Part shown: one piece after another, positions 55,104-64,000 of the stretch
How the letters are laid out: the number at the start of each line of letters is the position of its first letter
How positions within the stretch are numbered: position 1 is the first letter of the stretch
Assembly (NCBI RefSeq): GCF_002995845.1
Contig: NZ_PVXP01000005.1
Span: 1-64,000, forward strand
Reading direction: 5' to 3'
DNA length: 64,000 nucleotides
Source: Clostridium luticellarii
GTDB lineage: Bacteria > Bacillota > Clostridia > Clostridiales > Clostridiaceae
The notes under the pieces: model-generated
Databases searched by the model: none
The model's input: only the letters and a program-made list of their open reading frames with translations
Told to the model about the DNA's origin: nothing
Made by a program: the position numbers and the translations under genes

Positions 55104-56393
55104 TTAATCATCCTTATCTTTATTTTTTATCTTGTCAAGTACATCAGAAAACCTATTTTTATCAAGCTTTACCACCATGCTGTTTTTAGGTATTTTTCTT
55201 GGCACGAATACTATGCCCAATTTTTTATCGCCGTTCATCTTGCTGTAACTAACCTGTTCAAAATTTCCCGCAGCTTTTTTTACCTTAAGCCATATGAAAT
55301 TCGAACATTCTCTGATAACTTCTGCTATTTTATCTTCACTGCGGATTTCTTCATTATTTATCTCCACCAGCAGATCCCCACTTTTGATTCCCATTTCATC
55401 GGCTGGAGAATTAGGTGCCACCGCAAGTACCATAATACCCTCGTCGGTACTTATATATTTGGGAGTTCCTTTTACTTCTATGTGTCTCTGAAGCATTATA
55501 ATACCTTCATGAGCTGCAGGTGCAAATATCACTACCAAAAACTTCAGCCATATACTTAAAACAGCCAGCTGTGCCAGGCCAAATAAAACAGCACTGTACA
55601 ATATTATAAGTCCTCCCGACAAAAAAGATTTCTCCCTGGCGTCTCTGGTAAATGTAACACTATTGTATCCTGTCACCGCATAAAATGGTATGAGGGACAC
55701 CACTGCACTTTTTAAAACATCATAGGGTATGGAATTATTTATAAGCGGCCACCACTGCGGAAGAGATACCTGCCAGGAAGTACCTGCAAGTGATCTGTCA
55801 TGAAGCATAAAAAATACCGCCAGAGGAATTGCCCAATACCTTTGAAGTGCAAAACCTCCTATTATGTTTCCATTTTTACTTGAAAAAACAGGAATAGCTC
55901 CTGTTTTTCCATCCAGCATAACTAAAATTCCTTCTACAAAATGAAGTACTGCCACCATGCTCATAAGTGCCACTACATCTATTTTCAGAAAATCCAGACC
56001 GGAAATGTTAAAAATCCGTGAGGATGAAGCCAATACAAGACTTAAAAATCCCAATATTGCCCCAGAATATGAAAAGCATATAAATCTCAAATTAAAAAAC
56101 ATAAAGACTATAGATGCTAGGAATACTAAATCCACAGCTGAATCCTCATCAAAAACTATTCCCAAATAAGACATAATAATGCTTGCCAGTATACCTCCAA
56201 AAATTCCAATTACAAGCTGAGATACAGTGAGCTCAAAAGAAGAATTAATCCCCTCTCCAATTATCATCTTCTGCATTATAACTGTGTGCTTATTTTTTCT
56301 GTATAATGTAAACATTAAAATAGCTAAAACCAACAGAAAATATGGCTCTGTCAGTGCAAAAGCTATAGATTTCAACGTGTACAATAATATCAT
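55104..56393 (-). CDS. Multi-pass membrane protein with PDZ domain
   Basis: A 429-residue protein with about eight membrane helices (residues ~10-270) and a C-terminal PDZ domain (~300-370, with [20 protein letters not shown]). The design resembles MinJ-type division topology proteins and other clostridial PDZ membrane proteins; there is no protease catalytic motif. It precedes uvrB by two bases and follows ctpA/ftsX in the same direction, so it is probably part of the division or envelope set. The exact role is not established. Confidence 0.75.
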   Translation of the reverse strand: MILLYTLKSIAFALTEPYFLLVLAILMFTLYRKNKHTVIMQKMIIGEGINSSFELTVSQLVIGIFGGILASIIMSYLGIVFDEDSAVDLVFLASIVFMFFNLRFICFSYSGAILGFLSLVLASSSRIFNISGLDFLKIDVVALMSMVAVLHFVEGILVMLDGKTGAIPVFSSKNGNIIGGFALQRYWAIPLAVFFMLHDRSLAGTSWQVSLPQWWPLINNSIPYDVLKSAVVSLIPFYAVTGYNSVTFTRDAREKSFLSGGLIILYSAVLFGLAQLAVLSIWLKFLVVIFAPAAHEGIIMLQRHIEVKGTPKYISTDEGIMVLAVAPNSPADEMGIKSGDLLVEINNEEIRSEDKIAEVIRECSNFIWLKVKKAAGNFEQVSYSKMNGDKKLGIVFVPRKIPKNSMVVKLDKNRFSDVLDKIKNKDKDD

Positions 56394-56449
56394 CAGAATT
56401 AATTCCCCTCTCCATCAAGTGATTCCTAAATGGCAATTCTCGGACAAAC

Positions 56450-56480
56450 TAAGTTAGACAGAAATCATCTGCCTAACTTA
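56450..56480 (-). terminator. Hairpin between ctpA and the PDZ gene
   Basis: TAAGTTAG-A-CAG (56450-56461) pairs with CTG-C-CTAACTTA (56469-56480). It is 55 bases downstream of ctpA on the minus strand and probably ends its transcript. Confidence 0.65.
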
Positions 56481-56534
56481 AAATCTCAAATATATTATAA
56501 TTATATATTCATTCAGCGTCAAAATTATTTAAAA

Positions 56535-57707
56535 TCATATCTTGCTCTTTGCTGTCTCTAAAGCTTTATTGAATTGAGGATCTTTAGTTCTATCATAGGC
56601 TGAATTCTTAAGAGTTTCAGGATACTTAATTTCTATATCAGGTTTTATCCCTTTTTTGTGTATATTCTCGCCATTCGGTGTATAATATTTCGATATGGTA
56701 ACCTTAAGTGCAGTACCGTCTCCTGTATCCAGCACAGTCTGAACAACCCCTTTTCCATAGGTCTTTTCCCCAACTAAAGTTCCAAGTTTATAATCTCTGA
56801 CTGCCCCGGAAAATATCTCTGAAGCACTGGCTGTATTGCCATTGGTAAGTACAGTCAAAGGCAGATTGTTGAAATCCCCGCCTTTTGATTTATATTCCTT
56901 TTTATTATTATATTTATCTATAGTTGAGACTATTACCTTGCCTTTGGGCACAAAATTTGAAACCATATCCACACATTGATCCAGAAGTCCTCCCGGATTA
57001 TCTCTTAAATCCACAATCAAGGATTTCATTCCCTGTCCCTTCAGCGTATTCAATTCACTTTCAAAACTCTTAGCCGTATTCTCATCAAACATAGACACCT
57101 GGATATACCCCACTTTATCCTGGAGCATTTCACCCTTTACCGTGGAAATATCTATCTTTTTCCTATCCACATTTACATCAAAACTGCCTTTGTTTTTCCT
57201 GTATATTGTGAGGGTAACTTTTGTATCTTCCTTGCCTTTCATGAGAGATACCGCTTTTTCCAGTTCTTTTCCGCTAACTGCAGTTCCATTTACCTTCTGA
57301 ATTATATCATTTTCAATTATTCCCGCCTTTTTGGAAGGTGAGTTGTCAAATACATCCATTACTACAATGTTATTGTCCTTTGCGGTGACCTGAATTCCTA
57401 TTCCACTGTAATTTCCCTCAGTCTGGACATTAAAGTCATTATATTCCTTTTTATTCATAAATACAGTATATGGATCATTTAGAGACGAAGTCATTCCTTT
57501 TATGGCTCCCTCCACCAAGGTGCTGTCATTTATGGGACCATCATAATATTTATATAACTCATTTCTAACCTGAAACAATTTTGAAAATTCTCCTATGACA
57601 TTACCTTGAGTACTTCTTATGAAACTAGTAGTTCCAAACATTGTAAGAATATTTGTCACAAGTACGATAACTACAGTATAAACCACCCATTTTTTTCTAC
57701 TCTTCAA
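56535..57707 (-). CDS. ctpA: S41-family C-terminal processing peptidase
   Basis: A periplasm-side (extracellular) serine protease with an N-terminal membrane anchor (residues ~6-26), a PDZ domain (~85-165; VVMDVFDNSPSKKAGI) and the S41 catalytic domain. The nucleophile Ser is in NGNTASASEIFSGAV, the Lys in GEKTYGKGVVQ. I prefer the TTG start at 57707 because GAGGTGG is six bases upstream; the GTG at 57737 has no ribosome site. CtpA-like enzymes trim secreted proteins or activate envelope factors. It lies next to ftsEX, as in several firmicutes. Confidence 0.93.
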   Translation of the reverse strand: MKSRKKWVVYTVVIVLVTNILTMFGTTSFIRSTQGNVIGEFSKLFQVRNELYKYYDGPINDSTLVEGAIKGMTSSLNDPYTVFMNKKEYNDFNVQTEGNYSGIGIQVTAKDNNIVVMDVFDNSPSKKAGIIENDIIQKVNGTAVSGKELEKAVSLMKGKEDTKVTLTIYRKNKGSFDVNVDRKKIDISTVKGEMLQDKVGYIQVSMFDENTAKSFESELNTLKGQGMKSLIVDLRDNPGGLLDQCVDMVSNFVPKGKVIVSTIDKYNNKKEYKSKGGDFNNLPLTVLTNGNTASASEIFSGAVRDYKLGTLVGEKTYGKGVVQTVLDTGDGTALKVTISKYYTPNGENIHKKGIKPDIEIKYPETLKNSAYDRTKDPQFNKALETAKSKI

Positions 57708-57812
57708 ACTATCCACCTCGTTTTCTGAAACATTCACTATATAGTATTTATGTAAATCTTAAATAATTATAACACTAAAAAAAATAAATTTGCAGAAATA
57801 TTTATAAAACTA

Positions 57813-57846
57813 AGGGCTGTTTCAAAATAATTTGTGAAACAACCCT
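57813..57846 (-). terminator. Terminator of the ftsEX operon
   Basis: AGGG-CT-GTTTCA (57813-57824) pairs with TGAAAC-AA-CCCT (57835-57846). It lies just after the ftsX stop and before ctpA. Confidence 0.75.
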
Positions 57847-57859
57847 TTAAATGAATCAA

Positions 57860-58750
57860 TTAAACATTTAAGAATTTTCTAACGGACACTACGCTGCCTG
57901 CTCCCCCTATAATTACGCCGGCCAGCACAAACAGTGCCAGCATGCTGGTGAGCACATATTGGGGGCTAATCAGTTGGATCATCATAAATGCAGCTGATGC
58001 TTTAACATAAAGTACCCTGTACAGATAATACAATATAATATTTGACACTACAGCTCCCACTACGCCTATTATTATACCTTCTATAATGAAAGGCCATCTT
58101 ATGAACCAATCTGTGGCTCCAATATATTTCATTATGCCTATTTCTTTTCTTCTCGAATAAACTGTTATTTTTATGGTGTTTCCTATCAAAAACAGTGAAA
58201 CTCCTATGAGCACTACAAATATAATGCTCCCTACCCATTTTATAGTTCTGGTTATAGCTATAACCTTATCTACAATACCTCTTCCATCCTGAATACTGTA
58301 TATACCAGGCATACCCTTTATGTTGTCAACTACCTGGGATATAATTTCAGGTTTCTCCACCTTAACTATGTATGAACTTGGAATTGGATTGTCCTTGTCC
58401 AGCCCTTCCACCAGTGACTTATTCTGTTCTCCCAATTGATTTTTAAATTTATCAAGTGCCTGACCTTTTGTCTCATAGTTCAGACTTACTATTCCGTCCA
58501 TATCTTTTATCTTATTTTCAATATCCCTTTTCTGGGATGTAGTTATTTTATCCTCCAGATACACTTTTACTTCTACCTTGGATTGGATTTCCAGCACCCC
58601 TTGTTTGATAGTAAGCATTGTAAGCATGGATATGCCGAATATAAAAAGTGTAGCCGCCACCGTGGCTGCTGCTGCTATGCTTATAGTCTTGTTTCTCTTT
58701 AAACTTCTAAATGCATCTTTTATAAAAAAGCCCATGGCACTAATCCTCAT
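57860..58750 (-). CDS. ftsX: Cell division protein FtsX
   Basis: Membrane part of the FtsEX complex that activates peptidoglycan hydrolases at division. The 296 residues have four membrane helices (~25-45, ~165-190, ~220-245, ~265-290) and a large extracellular loop between the first two (VKVYLEDKITTSQKRDI). The start at 58750 (MRISAMGFFIKDAFRS) agrees with family N-termini and has AAAGGGG upstream; it overlaps ftsE by eleven bases. Confidence 0.95.
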   Translation of the reverse strand: MRISAMGFFIKDAFRSLKRNKTISIAAAATVAATLFIFGISMLTMLTIKQGVLEIQSKVEVKVYLEDKITTSQKRDIENKIKDMDGIVSLNYETKGQALDKFKNQLGEQNKSLVEGLDKDNPIPSSYIVKVEKPEIISQVVDNIKGMPGIYSIQDGRGIVDKVIAITRTIKWVGSIIFVVLIGVSLFLIGNTIKITVYSRRKEIGIMKYIGATDWFIRWPFIIEGIIIGVVGAVVSNIILYYLYRVLYVKASAAFMMIQLISPQYVLTSMLALFVLAGVIIGGAGSVVSVRKFLNV

Positions 58751-59426
58751 AACCGTATGCACCCCTTTGCTCATCTCTTACTATAATGCCCTTTTCTATT
58801 GCTATAACCCTTTTCCTCATGGAATTTACTATATCACTTGCATGGGTTGCCATCAATACTGTAGTTCCAGCATGATTTATGTCATTTATAGTATCCATTA
58901 TATCCATAGAAGTATCTGGATCCAAATTTCCCGTAGGTTCATCTGCTATCAATATGGATGGATTATTCACTATGGCCCTTGCCAGTGAAACCCTCTGCTG
59001 TTCTCCACCTGAAAGCTCATGGGGAAATGATTTGTACTTATGTGCCAGTCCAACCAGAGATAGTACAACAGGAACCTTTTTTCTTATTTCTCTCACAGGG
59101 GCCTCAATGACCCTCATGGCAAAAGCTACATTTTCATAAACATTAAGGGTGGGGATCAATCTAAAATCCTGGAAAACAACTCCCAGTTTTCTTCTATATA
59201 AAGGTATCTGTCTTCTCTTCAAATTCGTAACATCTACATTGTTGACTATTATACTTCCAGTTGTTGGTTCAACTTCCTTCAAAATAGTCTTCACAAATGT
59301 ACTTTTCCCCGCACCGCTGGGTCCAACTAAAAACACAAACTCTCCTTTTTCAATATCCAGATTTATATTAGATAATGCAAATATGTTGTTGTTGTAGACC
59401 TTGCTCACGTTCTTAAACTGTATCAT
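58740..59426 (-). CDS. ftsE: Cell division ATP-binding protein FtsE
   Basis: ABC ATPase driving FtsX. The 228 residues show Walker A GPSGAGKSTF, Q-loop VFQDFRLIPTLNVYENV, signature LSGGEQQRVSLARAIVNNP, Walker B LIADEPTGNLDP and the H-loop (MATHASD). It is upstream of and overlaps ftsX. Confidence 0.97.
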   Translation of the reverse strand: MIQFKNVSKVYNNNIFALSNINLDIEKGEFVFLVGPSGAGKSTFVKTILKEVEPTTGSIIVNNVDVTNLKRRQIPLYRRKLGVVFQDFRLIPTLNVYENVAFAMRVIEAPVREIRKKVPVVLSLVGLAHKYKSFPHELSGGEQQRVSLARAIVNNPSILIADEPTGNLDPDTSMDIMDTINDINHAGTTVLMATHASDIVNSMRKRVIAIEKGIIVRDEQRGAYGYED

Positions 59427-59535
59427 CTAAACCTCTCCTTATATTTAACAAGTTTTTAAGCTTGTACATTACAAGGTTCATTATATCATAATAATGTAAA
59501 AAACCAAAAGTTAATTATATGAAATTATTATTAAT

Positions 59536-59575
59536 AAAAGCGGTGTCATATTAAATTCATATAACACCGCTTTTT
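59536..59575 (-). terminator. Terminator after the transketolase genes
   Basis: AAAGCGGTGT (59537-59546) pairs with ACACCGCTTT (59564-59573), T-run on the plus side and T-rich on the minus side. It separates transketolase from ftsE. Confidence 0.8.
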
Positions 59576-59582
59576 ACCATAT

Positions 59583-60524
59583 TTATTTTAAAGTGAGTCC
59601 CTTTTTCACAGCTTTAGCTATGTCTTCTCCTGTAAGTCCATAGGCCTTCAAAAGTTCATCCGGCTTTCCACTTTCGCCAAAAGTATCTTTCACACCTACT
59701 CTTATAACCGTAGTAGGCAGATTTTCACTCAAAACTTCACATACAGCAGAACCAAGTCCGCCAATGATGCTGTGTTCTTCTGCGGTTATAACCACACCTG
59801 TTTTCCTGGCAGCTTCCACTATAGCCTCTTTATCTATGGGTTTTATTGTATGGATATTTAAAACGGACACCTTTATCCCTTCTTCAGCCAGGGTATTATA
59901 AGCCTCTAATGCTGCATCCACCATTATTCCCGTGGCAATGATAACTGCATCTCTCCCCTCTCTGAGTTTTACAGCTTTCCCAACTTCAAATTTATAATCC
60001 TCATTGTCATTTATAACAGATACCTTAGATCTTCCCAGCCTCACATAACAGGGTCCCTGCATTTCAGCCACAGCCCTGACCGCAGCCTCTGCCTCCACCG
60101 CATCACTTGGACAGATGACTGTCATGTTGGGAATGCTTCTCATAAGAGATATATCCTCTATAGACTGGTGGGAAGCTCCATCTTCTCCTACGGTAAGTCC
60201 TGCATGGGTAGCACATATTTTAACATTTAAATTTGGATAACATATGGAATTTCTAATCTGTTCAAAAGCCCTTCCAGTTGCAAACATGGCAAAGGTACTT
60301 ACAAATGGTATTTTATCACAGGTGGATATCCCCGCTGCTGCTGCCATCATGTTGGCTTCTGCTATACCCATATCCATAAACCTTTCTGGATATGCCTTCT
60401 TAAATTCAATAGTCTTGGTGGATTTTGAAAGATCCGCATCAAAAACCACTATTTTTTCATTTTCAGCTCCCAATTCCTTTAAAGCTTTTCCATAAGCTTC
60501 TCTAGTTGCTATTTTATTTGACAT
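59583..60524 (-). CDS. Transketolase, C-terminal subunit
   Basis: With its upstream partner this forms a two-subunit transketolase that transfers two-carbon units between pentose phosphates and glycolytic sugars. The 313 residues hold the pyrimidine-binding domain (EANMMAAAAGISTCDKIPF, the glutamate that activates thiamine) and the transketolase C-domain (TAEEHSIIGGLGSAVCEVL). Its start overlaps the partner's stop by one base (TAATG). Confidence 0.95.
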   Translation of the reverse strand: MSNKIATREAYGKALKELGAENEKIVVFDADLSKSTKTIEFKKAYPERFMDMGIAEANMMAAAAGISTCDKIPFVSTFAMFATGRAFEQIRNSICYPNLNVKICATHAGLTVGEDGASHQSIEDISLMRSIPNMTVICPSDAVEAEAAVRAVAEMQGPCYVRLGRSKVSVINDNEDYKFEVGKAVKLREGRDAVIIATGIMVDAALEAYNTLAEEGIKVSVLNIHTIKPIDKEAIVEAARKTGVVITAEEHSIIGGLGSAVCEVLSENLPTTVIRVGVKDTFGESGKPDELLKAYGLTGEDIAKAVKKGLTLK

Positions 60525-61348
60525 TACTCTTCACCTCCTATATCTTTTAGTGCCTGTTCACATTGTTCTATATTTGGTGCAGAACCGTGCCATCCCACTT
60601 GATTCTCCATGAAGGATACTCCCTTGCCTTTCACAGTCTTGCACACTATTACAGTCGGTTTATCCTTAACTGACTTTGCCTCTTCAATGGCATCTGTGAT
60701 CTGCTTAAAATCATGTCCATCTATTTCTATTACATGCCACCTGAATGCCTTGAATTTGTCACCAATAGGGTAGGCGGACATGACCTCTTCACAGGTACCA
60801 TCTATCTGAAGTCCATTTGCATCTACAAAAGCTGTCAAATTATCCAGTTTATAATGAGCCGCAGCCATGGAAGCTTCCCAGACCTCTCCTTCTTCAAGCT
60901 CTCCATCACCCAGCAGGGTATAAACTCTATAATTTTTTTTATCAATTTTACCGCCAAGTGCCATACCGACAGCAGCAGACACTCCCTGACCCAGAGAGCC
61001 TGTAGACATGTCAACACCAGGGACTTCGTTCATATTGGGATGTCCCTGAAGTATAGATCCCAATTTTCTAAGTGATTTCAATTCATCTACATTAAAATAT
61101 CCTTTTCTGGCAAGAGTACTGTATAGTACCGGAGCTGCATGTCCTTTTGACAATACAAATCTATCCCTATTTAGATCTCTTGGTTTTTCAGGATCAACGT
61201 TCATTTCATAAAAATATAATGTAGTCAAAATTTCCACTGCAGACAGGGAACCACCGGGATGGCCTGAACCAGCCTTTGTCAGCATCTTTATTATGTCTTT
61301 TCTTATAACTGAAGCAATTTTTTTGAGTTCCTCTATGTTTTTTCTCAC
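60524..61348 (-). CDS. Transketolase, N-terminal subunit
   Basis: The 274 residues bind the diphosphate of thiamine and Mg: [42 protein letters not shown] and the [13 protein letters not shown] motif. Together with the next gene it equals one full transketolase chain, which in most bacteria is a single ~660-residue protein; the split is common in clostridia and archaea. Confidence 0.95.
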   Translation of the reverse strand: MRKNIEELKKIASVIRKDIIKMLTKAGSGHPGGSLSAVEILTTLYFYEMNVDPEKPRDLNRDRFVLSKGHAAPVLYSTLARKGYFNVDELKSLRKLGSILQGHPNMNEVPGVDMSTGSLGQGVSAAVGMALGGKIDKKNYRVYTLLGDGELEEGEVWEASMAAAHYKLDNLTAFVDANGLQIDGTCEEVMSAYPIGDKFKAFRWHVIEIDGHDFKQITDAIEEAKSVKDKPTVIVCKTVKGKGVSFMENQVGWHGSAPNIEQCEQALKDIGGEE

Positions 61349-61441
61349 AACTTTAACCTCCTACTGATACTGCTAATACAGTTTCAGCTTTATTTTAACA
61401 TAAAATTTTACTTTAACCTACATTAAAAAGTACAAAACTTC

Positions 61442-61468
61442 GCCCCTGTGCTTTTTAAACACCGGGGC
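61442..61468 (-). terminator. Terminator of the ndoAI-ndoA operon
   Basis: GCCCC-T-GTG and CAC-C-GGGGC (61442-61468) form a GC-rich stem, about 80 bases after the ndoA stop on the minus strand, with a T-rich tail. Confidence 0.7.
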
Positions 61469-61548
61469 TTATAATCAATAGTAAAAAAAATAACCAGTTT
61501 TTACTATTAAAGTTAAAAATTATAGGCTATTAGAATTCAACTGAAAAC

Positions 61549-61899
61549 TCATTGAAGTCCAACACTTACTAAAAGTGCACCATCTACTTTTTTCATATCA
61601 TTATCTGTCATATGACCAATTTTTTCTTTCAATCTTCTTTTATCCAGGGTTCTTATCTGTTCCAGCAATACCACCGAATCCTTATTGAGACCATAGGCCT
61701 CCGAGGATATTTCCACATGAGTCGGAAGTTTTGCTTTATTTATCTGAGAGGTAATAGCTGCAACGATTACGGTTGGACTATATTTATTACCTACATCATT
61801 TTGTATGATAATAACAGGCCTTACCCCCCCTTGTTCAGACCCAACTACAGGGCTTAGATCAGCATAAAATATATCTCCTCTTTTCACTATTGTTGTCAT
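61549..61899 (-). CDS. ndoA: EndoA/MazF-type mRNA interferase
   Basis: A 116-residue sequence-specific RNase of the PemK/MazF family. [20 protein letters not shown] opens the fold; R in [12 protein letters not shown] and T in VAAITSQ are the active-site region; the C-terminus is [13 protein letters not shown]. Start at 61899 gives the standard 116 residues. It overlaps the antitoxin by 41 bases in another frame, so translation is coupled. It is located next to alr, as in Bacillus. Confidence 0.95.
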   Translation of the reverse strand: MTTIVKRGDIFYADLSPVVGSEQGGVRPVIIIQNDVGNKYSPTVIVAAITSQINKAKLPTHVEISSEAYGLNKDSVVLLEQIRTLDKRRLKEKIGHMTDNDMKKVDGALLVSVGLQ

Positions 61900-62185
61900 C
61901 TGGCAAATCACTCTCCGAAAGCTTCGCTTCATATTCTTTTAATTCCTTTATGTCACTTGCAAAGCCCATTTCTGAAAATTCAAGATTAAGTTGTGCCATT
62001 TCCCTATATCCTTTTTCCATTTCTGATATTTCATTCAACCTTTTTTTCTCACTAATATATAATATGATAACTTCCCTAATAAATTCACTCCTTTTTTTGC
62101 AATCTTCCTTAAGTGCCTTGTTGAATTCATTATATAGTGTTTCTGAGAGGTCTATTACTAATCTTTTAGAATTTGACATATACAA
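61859..62185 (-). CDS. ndoAI: EndoAI/MazE-type ribbon-helix-helix antitoxin
   Basis: Binds the toxin and its own promoter. About 108 residues: the N-terminal ribbon-helix-helix ([20 protein letters not shown], then [11 protein letters not shown]) and an acidic C-terminal toxin-binding tail ([12 protein letters not shown]). The TTG at 62185 is favoured because GGAGG is seven bases upstream; the ATG at 62179 is 13 bases from it. Paired with ndoA and near alr. Confidence 0.9.
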   Translation of the reverse strand: MYMSNSKRLVIDLSETLYNEFNKALKEDCKKRSEFIREVIILYISEKKRLNEISEMEKGYREMAQLNLEFSEMGFASDIKELKEYEAKLSESDLPDDNNSEKRRYILC

Positions 62186-62212
62186 ATTAATACCTCCTAT
62201 TACCCTACGCAA

Positions 62213-62780
62213 AAGATATATACAAGCTCATTATAGTACCAAATCTGCAGGCATGTCAAAGAAATTATCTATAATTTCACCAATTTTCTACTTGTATTTT
62301 TTGCCATAGGGTTTTTTATCTCTATAACTATTCTAATATAACTTTTCAATATTCTCATTTAAGTATATTACAATTTATATGTAAAAATTTTCAGATATTA
62401 ATTTAAACACTGTATGTATCAATTTTTATATCATCACAAATGGCACCTATATACGTAAGTACTTATTGCATCTGGAAAAATCAATATTAGGCATTAACCA
62501 ATCCTAATAATTATGTAATACTATACTAATACAGATATAATTTCATATATACATATTATTTATACTGTACCAATTTTTAAATTTATATTCATAATATTGT
62601 CATATATAAAAGCAAAGTATGTAAAATTTATTGAAAAATGTAAATTGCCAATATACTACATAATTATATAAATCGCCATCAGGGCTGCACGCAAATGCTT
62701 CATAATTTCGCATATGTAATATCAAACCTACTATTCATAATGCATACTGCCAGCTGTTAAAATGCCGGCAGTCATCTTCG
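62213..62780. other. AT-rich gap between the ndo operon and alr
   Basis: About 570 bases, very AT rich. The only regular structure is an imperfect ACTGCCGGC/GCTGGCAGT hairpin near 62747-62775, which may end the alr transcript on the minus strand, and the probable ndoAI promoter region. No gene or recognised RNA was found. Confidence 0.45.
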
Positions 62781-63947
62781 TTACCTTATCAAATAATTTT
62801 TTACTTTTATCACTTCCCCATTTTTTATATACACCCTTGGAATCCTCTTGCTCATCATACAGAGTACCTCATAACTTATGGTACCAAGAATTTTTGCTAT
62901 ATCCTCCGCATTAAACCTCAAGCCGTCCTTTTCTCCTATAAGCACAACTTCGTCTCCCACATTGACCTCACCTGCATCAGTAACATCCACCATACACTGA
63001 TCCATACATATATTACCTACTACCGGAGCAAATTTCCCATTTATTATGACTTTTGCCTTACCAAACAGCATTCTGGTATATCCGTCTGCATACCCTATGG
63101 GCAAAGTTGCAATGACACTTTTCCTTTTGGATTGAAATTTTCTGCCATATCCCACATACTGTCCGGCTTCCAGTGTCTTTACATGAACTACACTGGCCTT
63201 TAAAGTCATAAGAGGTTTTATATTCAGTTCATTCTTGTCCACCTCATTGGAGGGATAATATCCATAAATTATTATTCCAGGCCTGACTGAATCGCAGTAG
63301 GTATCCGGCAGCTCCATTATAGCTGCACTGTTGGCTATATCTCTCATGTTTATCTTTATTTTCTTCTCCATCAGCTTATCGTAGAATAATTTATACTTTT
63401 CAAATTGCTCCTGGGAATATGTTTTATCCAATTCGTCTGCTGTAGAAAAATGTGAAAACAGACTTTGTATTTCTATATTGGGCAGCTGGCTTATCTTATA
63501 AATCTCATCTACGCTGTCATCATTTATTAAAAATCCTATCCTGCCCATTCCTGTATCCACAGCAATATGTATCTTTGCAGTTTTTCCTTTGTCTACAGCT
63601 GCTTTGGACAACTTACAGGCATACTCATAGGAGGGCGCTATGGTTTCTACATCATAATCCAATATATCGCCAATAAGGGTATGAGGTATTATGCCAAGCA
63701 CCATTATGGGTGATTTAATCCCCTTTTGCCTAAGTTCTACTGCCTCATCCAAAACAGCTACTGCCAGCCTTTCCACTCCATTTTCAAGAAGTACCTGAGA
63801 AACCTCGAAAGCTCCATGTCCATAGGCATCAGCTTTCACAACTCCTATCAACCTCTTATGACCAACTTTTGATTTTATCTGACCTATATTGTATGTAAGG
63901 TTGTCTAAATTAACCTCTTCCCATACCGGTCTGTAATTTCTAAACAT
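62781..63947 (-). CDS. alr: Alanine racemase
   Basis: PLP enzyme interconverting L- and D-alanine for peptidoglycan. The 388 residues have PLP lysine in VVKADAYGHGAFEV, the catalytic tyrosine in YVGYGRKFQSKRKSVIATLPIG, VRPGIIIYG and NICMDQCMVDVT. The start at 63947 is supported by SD AGAGGTGAT; an upstream TTG at 63986 is unlikely. It lies upstream of the toxin-antitoxin genes on the same strand. Confidence 0.96.
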   Translation of the reverse strand: MFRNYRPVWEEVNLDNLTYNIGQIKSKVGHKRLIGVVKADAYGHGAFEVSQVLLENGVERLAVAVLDEAVELRQKGIKSPIMVLGIIPHTLIGDILDYDVETIAPSYEYACKLSKAAVDKGKTAKIHIAVDTGMGRIGFLINDDSVDEIYKISQLPNIEIQSLFSHFSTADELDKTYSQEQFEKYKLFYDKLMEKKIKINMRDIANSAAIMELPDTYCDSVRPGIIIYGYYPSNEVDKNELNIKPLMTLKASVVHVKTLEAGQYVGYGRKFQSKRKSVIATLPIGYADGYTRMLFGKAKVIINGKFAPVVGNICMDQCMVDVTDAGEVNVGDEVVLIGEKDGLRFNAEDIAKILGTISYEVLCMMSKRIPRVYIKNGEVIKVKNYLIR

Positions 63948-64000
63948 CAATGCATCACCTCTGTATAATTGAATGAAAATCAACAATTTTAGTCCGTTAA

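Noticed and set aside
59583-61348. Transketolase as a broken gene
   Set aside because: The two-subunit form is well known in clostridia and both halves keep all motifs and a clean TAATG coupling.
1-64000. CRISPR arrays, tRNA and rRNA genes
   Set aside because: No spaced repeat array, and no cloverleaf or conserved rRNA segment was noticed in any intergenic stretch; a tRNAscan/Infernal search would be decisive.

Overview
The window is an AT-rich chromosomal segment of a Gram-positive anaerobe. It most likely comes from Clostridium sensu stricto, of the general type of C. kluyveri, C. ljungdahlii or C. carboxidivorans. The evidence is the gene order rapZ-yvcK-whiA-(DRTGG/CBS regulator)-dnaE-pfkA-pyk, a split transketolase, ferredoxins, two oxygen-sensitive hybrid-cluster proteins and a FtsEX/CtpA/UvrBA block. 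Species was inferred by eye, with no database search. No rRNA, tRNA or CRISPR array was seen. Nearly all genes are on the minus strand.

Layout. 1-4.7 kb: type I restriction genes in the order single-domain S-like, hsdR, hsdS (cut by the left edge; no hsdM in view). 4.7-8.7 kb: a scarred biotin locus. It holds an intact BioW-BioF fusion behind a BirA-type operator and promoter, a tandem copy of the bioF 3' end, two fragments of a phage holin gene and a deleted zeta-toxin-like remnant. 8.7-17.3 kb: a nitrosative/redox stress island with two Crp/Fnr regulators, two hcp genes, ferredoxins, a cupin, an HD protein and a two-gene permease whose second half carries a ferredoxin domain. Three near-identical palindromes lie exactly 32 bp upstream of -10 boxes and tie part of it into one regulon.

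17.5-28.6 kb: an accessory block with three consecutive serine-recombinase genes, then a phage tail-tip and lysis module (tail, fibre-like proteins, holin, amidase) without head, portal or terminase genes. A 455-residue orphan gene with a HEPN-like R-x4-H motif sits between the tail genes. 28.6-29.7 kb: a UPF0175/DUF3368 toxin-antitoxin pair and a short Rpn-like tail fragment.

30-64 kb: core genes. These are rlmD with a possible attenuated leader, a 46-residue orphan on the plus strand, pyk, pfkA, dnaE, the DRTGG/CBS regulator, whiA, yvcK, rapZ, murB, uvrC, a YdjM-like membrane protein, a class B PBP with FtsW/RodA and FHA proteins, uvrA, uvrB, a PDZ membrane protein, ctpA, ftsX, ftsE, split transketolase, the ndoAI/ndoA (MazEF-type) pair and alr. 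They cover glycolysis, envelope growth and division, nucleotide-excision repair and replication. The accessory half deals with foreign DNA, nitrogen-oxide stress and mobile elements.
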